Assembly: GCA_002068835.1 (NCBI GenBank)
Contig: MWBB01000005.1
Span: 1-33,540 of the forward strand
Length of the DNA stretch: 33,540 nt
DNA from: Acidobacteria bacterium ADurb.Bin340
GTDB lineage: Bacteria; Acidobacteriota; Holophagae; Holophagales; Holophagaceae
Direction of reading: 5' to 3'
The translations under genes were made by a program, and so were the position numbers. The notes beneath the pieces were generated by a model. It was not told the origin of the DNA. It ran no database searches and saw nothing but the letters and a program-made list of their open reading frames with translations. Position 1 is the stretch's first letter; each line of letters begins with the position of its first letter. Shown piece after piece: positions 16,156 to 25,404 of this stretch.

Positions 16156-19100
16156 GCGATCACCCCCTTCTTCACCCGGGGCTTGGCGGGCGTTCGCCGC
16201 TTGGGCTTGGGCTGCCCGGCCGGGGCTTCGGAGGGGAGGTCTTCCCCCATGCCCTCCGGCAGTTCGGCCTCATCCGGGGGCGGGAGTTCTTCCGGCAGGT
16301 CCACCGGCGCCGGGGCGGGCGCGTCCTCGTCGCTCATGAGATCGATGTTGCTGTCGAGCGCAACCAGGCGGCGCAGGGCGTCGTCGTCCAGCTCGGTGAG
16401 CCAGCCTTCGCCGGTGCCCACCACGCGGTCCGCCAGATCGCGCTTGCTCTCCAGCAGGGCGTCGATCTTCTCCTCCAGGGTGCCGATGGTGATGAGCTTG
16501 TGGACCTGGACATTGCGGGTCTGGCCGATGCGGTAGGTACGGTCCGTGGCCTGGTCCTCCACCGCCGGGTTCCACCAGCGGTCGTAGTGGAACACGTGGG
16601 TGGCGGCGGTGAGGTTGAGACCCACGCCCCCGGCCTTGAGGGAGAGCAGCATCAGCGGCGGACCGTCGGGGTCTTCCTGGAAGCTGCGGACCATCTCGTC
16701 GCGCTGTTCGCGGGTGCTGCCGCCGTGGAGGAAGGGCGGCTCGAAGCCCAGGCGGTCCGCCAGATGCACCTGCAGCCGGTCGCCCATCTCCCGGAACTGC
16801 GTGAAAACCAGGGCCTTCTCGCCGCTTTCCAGCACCTCCTCGATCATGTCCGTGAGGCGCTCCAGCTTGCCGCTGCGGCCTGCGTAGGGACCCGCCTGCC
16901 GCAGGAACTGGGTGGGGTGGTTGCAGATCTGCTTGAGGTGAGTGAGCAGGGCCAGGATGCGGCCCCGGCGCTCGATGCCCGAGGCGGCTGCCAGATCCTT
17001 CTCCATCTGGTCCACCCGGGCCTGATAGAGCAGGCCCTGTTCCCGGGAGAGCTGGGTGTAGACCTTCATCTCCTGCTTCTCGGGGAGATCCTCGATGATC
17101 GTCCGGTCCGTCTTCACCCGGCGGAGGATGAAGGGCCCCGCGCAGCCGCGGAGGTCGCGGGCGGCATCGGGATCGCGGTACTTCTCGATGGGGTTGGCGA
17201 AGCGCTCCTTGAACTGGGATTCGCTGCCGAGGAAGCCTGGCAGGGCGAAGGCCAGAATGGACCACAGCTCCAGCAGCCGGTTCTCGATGGGCGTGCCCGT
17301 GAGGGCCAGCTTGAAGGGGGCGCGGATGCGCCGCACGGCCTTGGCCTGGGCGCTGCCGGGATTCTTGATGGCCTGGGCTTCGTCCACCACCACCATGCCC
17401 CAGGTGCGGGTGCCGAAGGCCTCCTCTTCTCGCCGCACCACGCCGTAGGTGGTGAGCACCAGGGTGTGGGGCTGGAAGCTGGCGGGCAGTTCCTCGCGGT
17501 TGTTGCCGTGGTGCACGAAGAAGGGCACGCTCGGAGCGAACTTGGCGATCTCCCGTTCCCAGTTGCCCAGCAGCGACGTGGGGCAGATGAGCAGGGTGGG
17601 CGGGCCGAAGCGGGGGCTCTGCTCCTGTCGCATCAGCAGGAGGGCCAGGACCTGGATGGTCTTGCCCAGGCCCATGTCATCGGCCAGGATGCCGCCCAGA
17701 CCCAGGCGGGAAAGCCCTTCCAGCCAGGCCAGGCCCCGGAGCTGGTAGGGCCGGAGCTGGCCCTTGAAGCCCTTGGGCTGGGTGATGGGCTTGTCTGGCA
17801 GTCGTTTCAGTTCGGACAGGGCGCTGCCGAAATCACCGGCCACCTCCACTTCGATGGCTTCGGACACCCCGGGGATGCGGGCGGTGCCCGTGAGGGCAGC
17901 CGCCAGGGCCTCGCCCTTGGTCATTTTCTCGAAGCCAGCGCCACGGCTGGCCTGGATGACGGCGGTGATCTGCCGCAGGGTTTCGGGGTCCAGGGCCACC
18001 CACTTGCCCTTCCAGGCCACCAGGGGGTGCTTGAGGGAGGACAGCTGGGCGAAATCCTCCAGCTCCAGGCGGTCGTCTCCCAGCATGAGGGACCATTCGG
18101 CGCTGACGTTGCCCTCCAGCCCCTCCTGCCGGGTGGCGCCGGGCAGGGTGTCCTCCAGGGTCCGGGCCCCGAGGCGCACCTTCGCGCGCAGGCGGCGGGC
18201 ACCGCCGAATTCCGCCATGCCTTCGGGCAGGTGGACCAGGAAACCCGCCTCCTTGAGCTGGGCGGCGCCTCGGGTGAGGAAGGCCCAGGCCTCCGTGGGG
18301 CTCAGCTTCAGATCCTCGGGCTTCTGGCCCGCCAGGGCCCCTTCGAGGGCCGGGAAGAAGGGAACGGCCCGGGCGAGGCCCCGCAGCAGAACCTTGCGGG
18401 CTTCCAGCACCGTGGCGTCCGTGGTGGACTCCCAGAGCCGGGCGACCTCGACGAAATCCCCCTGGGGGGTTTCGAGGCCCACCCGCAGGGTCCAGCCTTC
18501 TTCGCTGAGGCGGTCCGCCTCCTGGAAGGCATCGCGGCCCGGCGGCACCGGTGGCGCCTCCAGGCGCAGGGAAGGCCGGATCCACTGGGTTCGCGCGCCC
18601 TCGCTCCACTGCTCCATCTGTTCGCCGAGGGTGCGCTCGGTGATGCCGCTGGTGGGGAATTCATTCATCGGATGGGAGAGGGCCACCATCAGCCGCTCGT
18701 CCCAGGGCAGGCGGTCCCGCTTGTGGCCCCGCAGACGATGGATCAGGCCCAGGCGCGGGTCCTCGCCGGGGCGCAGGCTGCCTGCCACGAACCGGGCCAG
18801 GAAATCGGCGCCGTGCTCCAGGAAGGCTTTCACGAGCGGTTCTGGCCGGGGCGGCAGGGCCAGATCGTCCTCCACCTCTTCGGGATCGAGGGTGCCCAGG
18901 GCCAGCCCCTTGGTGAAGGCCCAGAGGTCATCCTGGGGGAAGGCCAGGGCCGAAGGCGGGATGGCCTTCACCAGCCGGTCCAGGGCCTCCCGGTCCGAGG
19001 GGCTGGTGAGGCTGATGCCCCAGGAGGCCCGCCAGGGCGTGTTGCCGGTTTCCAGCTGGGGCAGCAGGGCGCCGCGCAGGACCAGGGACTGGAGCAGGCG

Positions 19101-19391
19101 CAGGGCCGAAGCCCAGAAGGCGATGCTGCCGCCCAGGCGCGGGTCGTCAGGGGCCAGGCTGGCCAGCCAGGGCAGGGCCCGCTGCCAACGCAGGGGCACC
19201 GTGTGGGCTTCCACCAGGGCGCCGTCGGGCAGGAAGATCCGGGCCCGGGCGGGGGTCAGCCGATCCCGGCCGTGGAGGTGCCCCGGCAGCCCCCGCAGGG
19301 TGCGGAGCCAGGCGTGGGAATCCGCCTCCCCCGGAAGGCAGATGACGAAGCCGCGGTCCAGCGGGCGATACTGGAGGATCGGACGGATCAT
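16152..19391 (-). CDS. SNF2/Rad54-family DNA-dependent ATPase
   Basis: 1079 aa. The C-terminal half is a two-lobe SNF2 motor: motif I LADDMGLGKT (about residue 576), motif II DEAQ (about 670), motif III LTGTPIENR, then lobe two with FLHGGSTREQRD, SLKAGGVGLNLT, WWNPAVEDQA and RTYRIGQ (about 953). The N-terminal ~500 residues are the less conserved region that bacterial SNF2 proteins carry before the motor. The tail is acidic and proline-rich and then basic (PKPKRRTPAKPRVKKG). It should translocate on DNA and remodel protein-DNA complexes. The start at 19391 is chosen because the homologous region begins MIRPILQY; a longer start at 19436 would run into rpiB. It is co-transcribed with the SWIM gene. 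Confidence 0.93.
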   Translation of the reverse strand: MIRPILQYRPLDRGFVICLPGEADSHAWLRTLRGLPGHLHGRDRLTPARARIFLPDGALVEAHTVPLRWQRALPWLASLAPDDPRLGGSIAFWASALRLLQSLVLRGALLPQLETGNTPWRASWGISLTSPSDREALDRLVKAIPPSALAFPQDDLWAFTKGLALGTLDPEEVEDDLALPPRPEPLVKAFLEHGADFLARFVAGSLRPGEDPRLGLIHRLRGHKRDRLPWDERLMVALSHPMNEFPTSGITERTLGEQMEQWSEGARTQWIRPSLRLEAPPVPPGRDAFQEADRLSEEGWTLRVGLETPQGDFVEVARLWESTTDATVLEARKVLLRGLARAVPFFPALEGALAGQKPEDLKLSPTEAWAFLTRGAAQLKEAGFLVHLPEGMAEFGGARRLRAKVRLGARTLEDTLPGATRQEGLEGNVSAEWSLMLGDDRLELEDFAQLSSLKHPLVAWKGKWVALDPETLRQITAVIQASRGAGFEKMTKGEALAAALTGTARIPGVSEAIEVEVAGDFGSALSELKRLPDKPITQPKGFKGQLRPYQLRGLAWLEGLSRLGLGGILADDMGLGKTIQVLALLLMRQEQSPRFGPPTLLICPTSLLGNWEREIAKFAPSVPFFVHHGNNREELPASFQPHTLVLTTYGVVRREEEAFGTRTWGMVVVDEAQAIKNPGSAQAKAVRRIRAPFKLALTGTPIENRLLELWSILAFALPGFLGSESQFKERFANPIEKYRDPDAARDLRGCAGPFILRRVKTDRTIIEDLPEKQEMKVYTQLSREQGLLYQARVDQMEKDLAAASGIERRGRILALLTHLKQICNHPTQFLRQAGPYAGRSGKLERLTDMIEEVLESGEKALVFTQFREMGDRLQVHLADRLGFEPPFLHGGSTREQRDEMVRSFQEDPDGPPLMLLSLKAGGVGLNLTAATHVFHYDRWWNPAVEDQATDRTYRIGQTRNVQVHKLITIGTLEEKIDALLESKRDLADRVVGTGEGWLTELDDDALRRLVALDSNIDLMSDEDAPAPAPVDLPEELPPPDEAELPEGMGEDLPSEAPAGQPKPKRRTPAKPRVKKGVIA

Positions 19392-19417
19392 GCTTCCAGG
19401 TGTCCTCGGAGGGCGGT

Positions 19418-19846
19418 ATGCGGCTGGGATTTGCAAGCGATCATGCGGGCTACGACCTGAAAGAACGCCTGAAGGCGTGGGCGATGGCGCAGGGACACGA
19501 GGCGGTGGACTTCGGCACCCATGGGCCAGCCTCTGTGGACTATCCGGATTTTGCGCACCGGGCGGCGGAAGGGAAAGAACAATGGGACAAGCTGGTCCTG
19601 GTGTGCGGTTCCGGCATCGGCATCAGCATGGCGGCCAACCGCCATGCCGGCATCCGCTGCGCCCTGGTGACCTCCCTTGAGCACGCCAAGCTGGCCCGGC
19701 AGCACAATGACGCCAACGCCATCGCTTTCGGCCAGCGGCTGACGGATCCGCTGCAGGCTGAATATTACCTGAAAACCTTCCTGGAAACCCCCTATGAAGG
19801 CGGGCGCCACCAGGGGCGTGTGGAGAAGATCGATGCGAAGTCCTGA
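19418..19846 (+). CDS. rpiB: Ribose-5-phosphate isomerase B
   Basis: 142 aa RpiB/LacAB-family isomerase. Conserved elements are FASDHAGYDLK, the Cys63 loop CGSGIGISMAANRHAGIRCA, and RQHNDANAIAFG. It interconverts ribose-5-phosphate and ribulose-5-phosphate in the pentose phosphate pathway. GGAGGG lies 5 nt before the ATG at 19418. The divergent SNF2 gene starts only 26 bases away, so the promoters of both genes must overlap each other's coding region. The gene overlaps rph by 14 bases. Confidence 0.96.
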   Translation: MRLGFASDHAGYDLKERLKAWAMAQGHEAVDFGTHGPASVDYPDFAHRAAEGKEQWDKLVLVCGSGIGISMAANRHAGIRCALVTSLEHAKLARQHNDANAIAFGQRLTDPLQAEYYLKTFLETPYEGGRHQGRVEKIDAKS

Positions 19847-20552
19847 CGCCCTGCGTCCCCTCGTCCTGGAAACGGGCGTTCAGGTCCATGCCGAAGGCTC
19901 CTGCCTGGTGCGCCTGGGGAACACCCACGTGCTTTGTTCCGCCAGCCTGGAGGAGAAGGTGCCGGGGTGGATGAAGGGCAAGGGCCGGGGGTGGGTGACG
20001 GCGGAGTACGGAATGCTGCCCCGCAGCACCCACACCCGCACCGACCGGGAGGCGGCCAAGGGCAAGCAGCAGGGACGCACCGTGGAGATCCAGCGGCTCA
20101 TCGGGCGCAGCCTGCGCCAGGCTGTGGACCTCGAAACCCTCGGCGAGCGCCAGATCACGCTGGATTGCGATGTGCTCAATGCGGATGGCGGAACCCGTTG
20201 CGCCGCCATCACGGGCGCCTGGGTGGCCCTGGTCCTGGCCCTGCGCGCGCACAGCCTGGAGGCGGCCCTGATGCGGCGCGTGGCCGCAGTGTCCGTGGGC
20301 CTGCTGGAACCCGGCGCCGAGGGGCGCCAGGGACTGATCCTGGATCTGGCCTACGAGGAGGATGTGCGGGCCGCGGTGGATGCCAACCTCGTGGCGACCC
20401 AGGCTCTCGGGGGGGCGGGGCTTGAGCTGGTGGAATTCCAGGCCACGGGCGAAGGCCGCAGCTACACCCGGGCCGAAGCCGAGGCCCTGATGGACCTGGG
20501 GCTCCAGGGATGCGCCCAGCTCATGACGGCCCAGGCGGAGGCTCTGGGATGA
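19833..20552 (+). CDS. rph: Ribonuclease PH
   Basis: 239 aa, 3'-5' phosphorolytic exoribonuclease that trims tRNA 3' ends. Family blocks are GNTHVLCSASLEEKVPGW, GWVTAEYGMLPRSTHTR, GRTVEIQRLIGRSLR and DCDVLNADGGTRCAAITGAW with the catalytic acidic residues. The N-terminus is slightly short compared with many RNase PH proteins: the usual RxDGRxxDELR motif is reduced to RSPDALRP. The ATG at 19833 overlaps the end of rpiB; GGAGAAG lies just upstream. Confidence 0.95.
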   Translation: MRSPDALRPLVLETGVQVHAEGSCLVRLGNTHVLCSASLEEKVPGWMKGKGRGWVTAEYGMLPRSTHTRTDREAAKGKQQGRTVEIQRLIGRSLRQAVDLETLGERQITLDCDVLNADGGTRCAAITGAWVALVLALRAHSLEAALMRRVAAVSVGLLEPGAEGRQGLILDLAYEEDVRAAVDANLVATQALGGAGLELVEFQATGEGRSYTRAEAEALMDLGLQGCAQLMTAQAEALG

Positions 20553-23311
20553 GGTCCGGGGCCCTGATCCTGGCCCTTGTGCTGGCATCGGGGCCTGTGG
20601 GCCTTCGGGCCCAGGAGGACGCGGCCGTGGTTCCGCTGGAACTGCCCCGGATCGAGGTGATTCCTCCGGACTTCGTCTTCCAGTTCCGGCCCCGGGTCGA
20701 GGTGCCGGGAAGGCCCACGGTGGCCCTGGCCTTGAGCGGAGGTGGTGCGCGGGGCGTGGGCCACATCGGCGTCTTCCAGGCGTTGGAGGCCGGCGGCTAC
20801 CCGGTGGACGCCGTGGTCGGCACCAGCGCGGGTTCCCTCTTCGGAGCCCTGTGGGCCTGCGGCTTTTCGGGCCGCGAGATGGAGGGCCTCTTCGAGCGCA
20901 TGGATTTCAACCGGGCCTTCCTGGACCCCCTCGTGCGGCAGCCCGGCAAGACGCTGGATGAGGATGAAGCTGAGAACGGAACGCTCATCGGGGTGCAGGT
21001 GGAGGCGGGGCTCCCCACCTTCGCTCTGGGGCTCCGTTCCGGCCGGGAGATCCAGCGCAGCCTGGAAGGCCTGCTGGCCCGAGGCGCCTACTTCTCCGGG
21101 GGTTCCTTCGATCGCCTGAGGGTGCCGTTCCGGGCCGTGGCCACCAACCTCCAGACCGGGCAGGGAAAGGTGTTCGATCGAGGGGATCTGGTGGAAGTGC
21201 TGCGGGCCTCCATGGCGGTGCCCGGGGCCTTCCGGCCCGTGGTCATCGAGGGGCAGCAGTTCGTGGATGGCGCCCTGGTGGAGAACCTACCCGTCCTTGT
21301 TTCCCAGCGCACCTTTCGGCCCAGCCTGACGATCGCTTCGGATGTTTCCACGCCGCTGAACGACCAGCCCACCACCAATTTCTTTTCCGTGACGGCCCGC
21401 AGCCTCGATCTGGCCATCGAACAGCGCCAGCGCGAAAGCCGCGAGGCTGCCACCGTGCTGGTGCAACCGGAGCTCGCGGGGGCGGATTTCTTCGATTACG
21501 GGAAGCAGTTGGCCGCTCTCGTGAAGGCGGGCCGCGAGGCCTTCGCCGCCCGGGAACCGGCCCTCCGCGCGGCCATCCTCAAGGCCTTCGGGGACGAAAC
21601 GCCGCTGCCCTTCGATCGGGTGCATGTGCCCAACGTCCATCAGCTGGATCCAGCCCTGAAGGCGGTTCTTGCAGAGCTGCTGCCGGAGGGGCGTCCGGTG
21701 CTCAGGGTGCGCCTGCTGGCCGCGATGCAGCAGGCCATCGTGCATGGCCACGCCCGCGCGGCCCGCGCGGAGGTGATCCCTTCGCCCGAGGGGCCCCGTC
21801 TGAGGATGATCCTGGACGCCTTCCCCGACGTGAGCGGCTGGGAGGTGGAAGCGCCGGATCCCTGGCGGAGGGGCCTGGAGCAGGAACTCCGGGCCGAGCT
21901 GCCCTCCGGGGCTCCCTTCAACCCGGCCCGCTTCGGCACCGTGCTGAACCGATGGGTCCATCTCATGGCTGCGGAAGGAGCGCCGCTGGCGGATGCCCGA
22001 GGTTCCGGTTTCGATGAGGCCACGGGCCTCATCCGGGTGGTCATCCGGGAACCGAAGCTGGGGGCCATCGAGGTGCGGAAGGGGCGCAAGGAGGACGAGG
22101 CCTACCTCGTGCAGGCGATGCAGCCCTTGCTGGGGCGGCCGCTGCGCACCCGCGAACTGCGCCAGACCCTGGACATGGCGGAGGAACGGCTGCACCTCTC
22201 CGAACTGCACTACCTGCTTCGGCCTTCCTCCGGCGTTCCCGAGGGTTCGGAAGCGACCCTGGTCCTGCTTCCCGTGCCCGCTCGCAGGCTCACCTTCGAT
22301 TTGAGCCTGGGCTACGAATCCACACTGGGAGGCGAAGTGGGCCTGCGTTTTTCGGCCCTGAACCTGGGAAACCGTCCCGTGGGTTTGGAAGTGGTGGCGG
22401 CCCGCAACCGCCTTCAGCGGGGCGCCTCGGCGGCCCTTCGGGTTCCCCTCTTCGGAGATCGTCCGGGAGCGGGTGTCCAGGTCTGGGCCAACGTGTTCGA
22501 GCAGCGCCTGGATACTCCTGTTCTCTTCCCCCTGCAGGAAGGCTTCGCGGACACCCTGGACCTGAAGGTGAAGAGTCGCGATCTGGGATTGGGGGGCTTC
22601 TGGCGGTTCGGGAATCAGGGCCAGGGACGGGTGGCCCTGGACGGCAGCTACCGCTGGGCGGCCTTCGCCCAGGAGGAAACGCTGGGGCGTCGCTCCCAGC
22701 GCTTCCTCCGCCTCAGTGCCGAATGGGACAACTTCGACCGCCACACCTTCCCTCGGCGTGGATTGATGCTACGGAGCCACTTCGGTGTGGGCGAATCCCT
22801 GGTCGGGCTCCAGCCCGAGGGGATGTTCCGGATGGCCTACCTGCGCGCCCGGGGGCTGACGGATTTCAGCGCTCGTCGTGCACCGCTGGGGCTGGGCCTG
22901 GATCTGGATGTGGAGTGGGGCTATGGCAAGGATCTGCCCCTGGATCGCTGGTGGGTGGTGGGTGGTCCCAGTTTCCTGGTGGGTTCCAAGTCCTTGGGCT
23001 TTCTGGCTCCCAACGTGCTGGTGGGCCGTTTCGGCGTGCCCTTCCGCATGAACGGACCCTTCGGGCTGTCTCTTCAGATGGTTCCCCGGCTGGATTACGG
23101 GCTCACCGGACGGACTTCTTCCGACCTGTTCCGGGATCAGCGGGGCCAGGGCGCAGGTCTGGTCATGCGGACCATGGTCGCCAAGTTCTATGTGGAGCTT
23201 TCCTACGGCTGGATGCGCACCCGCATGGCGGGCGAGCCCTGGACGCCTTTCCACGGCAGCTTCAACGCCCAGATCGGAACCCGCCCCTTCGATCTATGGA
23301 AGCGGCGCTGA
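20549..23311 (+). CDS. Patatin phospholipase with POTRA and outer-membrane barrel (type Vd autotransporter)
   Basis: 920 aa. A signal peptide (about residues 1-21, ending LRAQ) leads into a patatin domain: oxyanion GGGARGVGH at 64-72, nucleophile Ser93 in GTSAGS, and the catalytic Asp in FVDGALVENLPV near residue 239. A central region of about 300 residues follows, with at least one POTRA-like segment (GAIEVRKGRKEDEAYL onward). The C-terminal part is a BamA/TpsB-like barrel (YESTLGGEVGLRFSALNLG, then FDRHTFPRRGLML, and FVLELSY-like ending strands). This matches PlpD-type secreted lipases, which use their own barrel; PlpD is about 730 residues, so this one is longer. The ATG overlaps the rph stop as ATGA. 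The last 18 bases overlap the opposite-strand ubiD gene. Confidence 0.9.
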   Translation: MRSGALILALVLASGPVGLRAQEDAAVVPLELPRIEVIPPDFVFQFRPRVEVPGRPTVALALSGGGARGVGHIGVFQALEAGGYPVDAVVGTSAGSLFGALWACGFSGREMEGLFERMDFNRAFLDPLVRQPGKTLDEDEAENGTLIGVQVEAGLPTFALGLRSGREIQRSLEGLLARGAYFSGGSFDRLRVPFRAVATNLQTGQGKVFDRGDLVEVLRASMAVPGAFRPVVIEGQQFVDGALVENLPVLVSQRTFRPSLTIASDVSTPLNDQPTTNFFSVTARSLDLAIEQRQRESREAATVLVQPELAGADFFDYGKQLAALVKAGREAFAAREPALRAAILKAFGDETPLPFDRVHVPNVHQLDPALKAVLAELLPEGRPVLRVRLLAAMQQAIVHGHARAARAEVIPSPEGPRLRMILDAFPDVSGWEVEAPDPWRRGLEQELRAELPSGAPFNPARFGTVLNRWVHLMAAEGAPLADARGSGFDEATGLIRVVIREPKLGAIEVRKGRKEDEAYLVQAMQPLLGRPLRTRELRQTLDMAEERLHLSELHYLLRPSSGVPEGSEATLVLLPVPARRLTFDLSLGYESTLGGEVGLRFSALNLGNRPVGLEVVAARNRLQRGASAALRVPLFGDRPGAGVQVWANVFEQRLDTPVLFPLQEGFADTLDLKVKSRDLGLGGFWRFGNQGQGRVALDGSYRWAAFAQEETLGRRSQRFLRLSAEWDNFDRHTFPRRGLMLRSHFGVGESLVGLQPEGMFRMAYLRARGLTDFSARRAPLGLGLDLDVEWGYGKDLPLDRWWVVGGPSFLVGSKSLGFLAPNVLVGRFGVPFRMNGPFGLSLQMVPRLDYGLTGRTSSDLFRDQRGQGAGLVMRTMVAKFYVELSYGWMRTRMAGEPWTPFHGSFNAQIGTRPFDLWKRR

Positions 23312-24781
23312 GCCGTCGAGGCCGTAGGAAGCCCACCGATCCGCAATCCGCTCCAGGACCGCTTCGGGGAAGACCAGATCCCTCGGCCACTCCCGCGGGA
23401 AACCGTCGAAGGGTCTGTTCTTGCGCGTGGCATCAATGCCCACCTTGGAACCGAAGGCGAAGCGGTCGCTGGCGTGATCCAGCACATCCAGGGGACCGTC
23501 CACGAACATCATGTCGCGCCGGGGGTCCACGTTGCTGGTGAGGCGGAACAGCACCTCCTGCAGGTCATGGGGATCGATGTCCTCATCCACCACCACCACG
23601 CCCTTGGTGAACATGATCTGGCCGGTGCCCCAGATGGCGCTCATCACCTTCTGGGGATGGCCTGGGTACTCCTTTTTCAGGGAGACGATCACCAGGTTGT
23701 GGAAGGCGCCCGCAGCGGGCAGGTGCATGTCGCGGATCTCCGGCAGCACCATGCGCAGGAGCGGCAGGAAGATCCGCTCCGTGGCGAGGCCCAGGTAGGC
23801 GTCCTCCTGGGGCGGGCGCCCCACGATGGTGGCGGGGAAGACCGGATCCTTGCGCATCGTGATGGCCTCCACGTGCAGCACCGGGTAATCGTCCGCCAGG
23901 GAGTAGTAGCCCGTGTGGTCGCCGAAGGGCCCTTCGCGGCGCCGTTCCGCGGGATCCACCCAGCCTTCGATCACCAGCTCCGAATCCGCGGGCACCTCCA
24001 GATCGTTGGAGACGCACTTCACCAGCTCCAGCCCTTCGCCCCGCAGGAAGCCGCTGAAGAGCACCTCGCTGATGAAGGGCGGCAGGGGGGCCGTGGCGCA
24101 GTAGACCAGGTTCGGATCCCCGCCGAAGGCCACCGCCACGGGCATCCGCTCCCCGGGCGCGTAGCCGTGGCGGGCCCGGGCGCCATCGTGGTGGAGCTGG
24201 GTGTGGAAGCCCAGGGTGCGGTCGTCGAAGACCTGCAGACGGTAGAGCCCCATGTTCCGCCGGCCATCCTTGTAGCGCACATGGCTCATGCCGAGAGTGA
24301 TGAAGGGCCCTCCGTCCTCGGGCCAGGTGGTGAGCACGGGCAGCTCCGAGAGCTTCACCGCATCGCCCTGGAGCACAACCTCCTGGCAGAGCCCCTTGCG
24401 CACGGTCTTGGGCATCCAGGAGCCCACCTCGGCGAGCATCGGCAGCTTGGCCAGCTTGTCCAGGAAGCTGCCGCCGGGCTTCGGGAGGGCCTGCTGGATC
24501 AGCCCTTCGATGCGGTCCGCGATGGCGTCCAGGCCGCGGGGTTCCCGGTCCACGCCCAGGGCCATCTGCATGCGGCGCAGGGAGCCGAAGGCGTTCATCA
24601 CCACGGGCATCCGGTGGCCCTGGGGCCGCTCGAAGTACAGCGCCGAACCGCCCCCCGGCTGCTTGGACACCCGATCCGCGATGGCCCCCATCTCCAGGTA
24701 CGGATCCACCGCCACCGGAACCCGGCGCAGCTCGTCGGCGGCCTCGAGCCGCTTGAGGAAGGTCTGGAAATCCTGGGACAT
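23294..24781 (-). CDS. ubiD: UbiD-family prenyl-FMN decarboxylase
   Basis: 495 aa. The signature EGPFGDHTGYY (residues 283-293) carries the acidic catalytic pair, and the SVDPRRDMMFVDGPLDVLDH-like and FGSKVGIDATRK blocks near the C-terminus are typical of UbiD. The family decarboxylates aromatic or unsaturated acids with prenylated FMN made by UbiX. In ubiquinone producers the substrate is 4-hydroxy-3-polyprenylbenzoate; in menaquinone producers related proteins act in the futalosine route. No UbiX or other quinone gene is in the window, so the substrate is open. The ATG at 24781 has GGGAGG with 5-nt spacing. The 3' end overlaps the patatin gene tail to tail. Confidence 0.92.
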   Translation of the reverse strand: MSQDFQTFLKRLEAADELRRVPVAVDPYLEMGAIADRVSKQPGGGSALYFERPQGHRMPVVMNAFGSLRRMQMALGVDREPRGLDAIADRIEGLIQQALPKPGGSFLDKLAKLPMLAEVGSWMPKTVRKGLCQEVVLQGDAVKLSELPVLTTWPEDGGPFITLGMSHVRYKDGRRNMGLYRLQVFDDRTLGFHTQLHHDGARARHGYAPGERMPVAVAFGGDPNLVYCATAPLPPFISEVLFSGFLRGEGLELVKCVSNDLEVPADSELVIEGWVDPAERRREGPFGDHTGYYSLADDYPVLHVEAITMRKDPVFPATIVGRPPQEDAYLGLATERIFLPLLRMVLPEIRDMHLPAAGAFHNLVIVSLKKEYPGHPQKVMSAIWGTGQIMFTKGVVVVDEDIDPHDLQEVLFRLTSNVDPRRDMMFVDGPLDVLDHASDRFAFGSKVGIDATRKNRPFDGFPREWPRDLVFPEAVLERIADRWASYGLDGSAPLP

Positions 24782-24864
24782 GCGCGCCTCCCGAAGGTCA
24801 TCATCGCAGCCCCTTTGCGAAGGCTGCATACTTCAGGCATCCCATCCACAGTGCCGGAGGAACC

Positions 24865-25404
24865 ATGTCCCACGAACCCGAAGGCTGGGAGGCCCAGCGC
24901 GCAGAATTGGACGTATGGAAGGGGGCGCCCCTGGAGGAACTGGTCCAGCACATCGTGGACCGCTACCACCGCGAGGCCCGGGTGGAGATGGCCCGGCTGG
25001 AAACCCAGGTGGAAGAAGCGGCCCTCATGGAGGGGCGGCGCCATCCCGTGCTTCTGGAACTGCGGGAAGAGGTGGCCCGATTCTGCGTGGATCTGCGGGC
25101 GCACCTCCATGCCGAAGAGCGAATGCTCTTTCCGGCCCTGCTGGATCTGGCCCACGGACGGCCTCCCCAGGCGAGTGAAGATCTGCTGGAACCCCTGAAG
25201 CTCCTGGAGGACGAACACGGTGCCGTGGCGGGCCTTTTCAAGCGCATGCGGGCCCTCACGGACGGCTTCGTCCCCCCTGCGGATGCCCGGACCAGCCAGC
25301 GCAAACTCTTCGAAACCCTCCAGGCCCTCTCCGACAGTCTCTACCGCCACATCTACCTGGAGAACCAGGTGCTCTTCGCCCGGGTGCGGGCGCTGAAGAT
25401 GTAG
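24865..25404 (+). CDS. Hemerythrin-domain protein, RIC/YtfE-like
   Basis: 179 aa. The all-helical sequence has the spaced iron ligands expected of the RIC (repair of iron centres) family: HIVDRYHRE near residue 28, HPVLLELREE, HLHAEERMLFPAL, EHGAVAGLFKRM and RHIYLENQVLFAR. These form a di-iron site. RIC proteins restore iron-sulfur clusters after nitrosative or oxidative damage. The usual N-terminal ScdA domain with its Cys pair is replaced by a short segment of about 20 residues. GGAGG lies 5 nt before the ATG. Divergent from ubiD across 83 bp, with no operon partner. Confidence 0.88.
   Translation: MSHEPEGWEAQRAELDVWKGAPLEELVQHIVDRYHREARVEMARLETQVEEAALMEGRRHPVLLELREEVARFCVDLRAHLHAEERMLFPALLDLAHGRPPQASEDLLEPLKLLEDEHGAVAGLFKRMRALTDGFVPPADARTSQRKLFETLQALSDSLYRHIYLENQVLFARVRALKM

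Noticed and set aside
16500-19460. 986-codon plus-strand open frame
   Set aside because: It is antisense to the SNF2 gene, which has complete motifs; the composition (Gly, Gln, His, Leu rich) is typical of GC-rich shadow frames.
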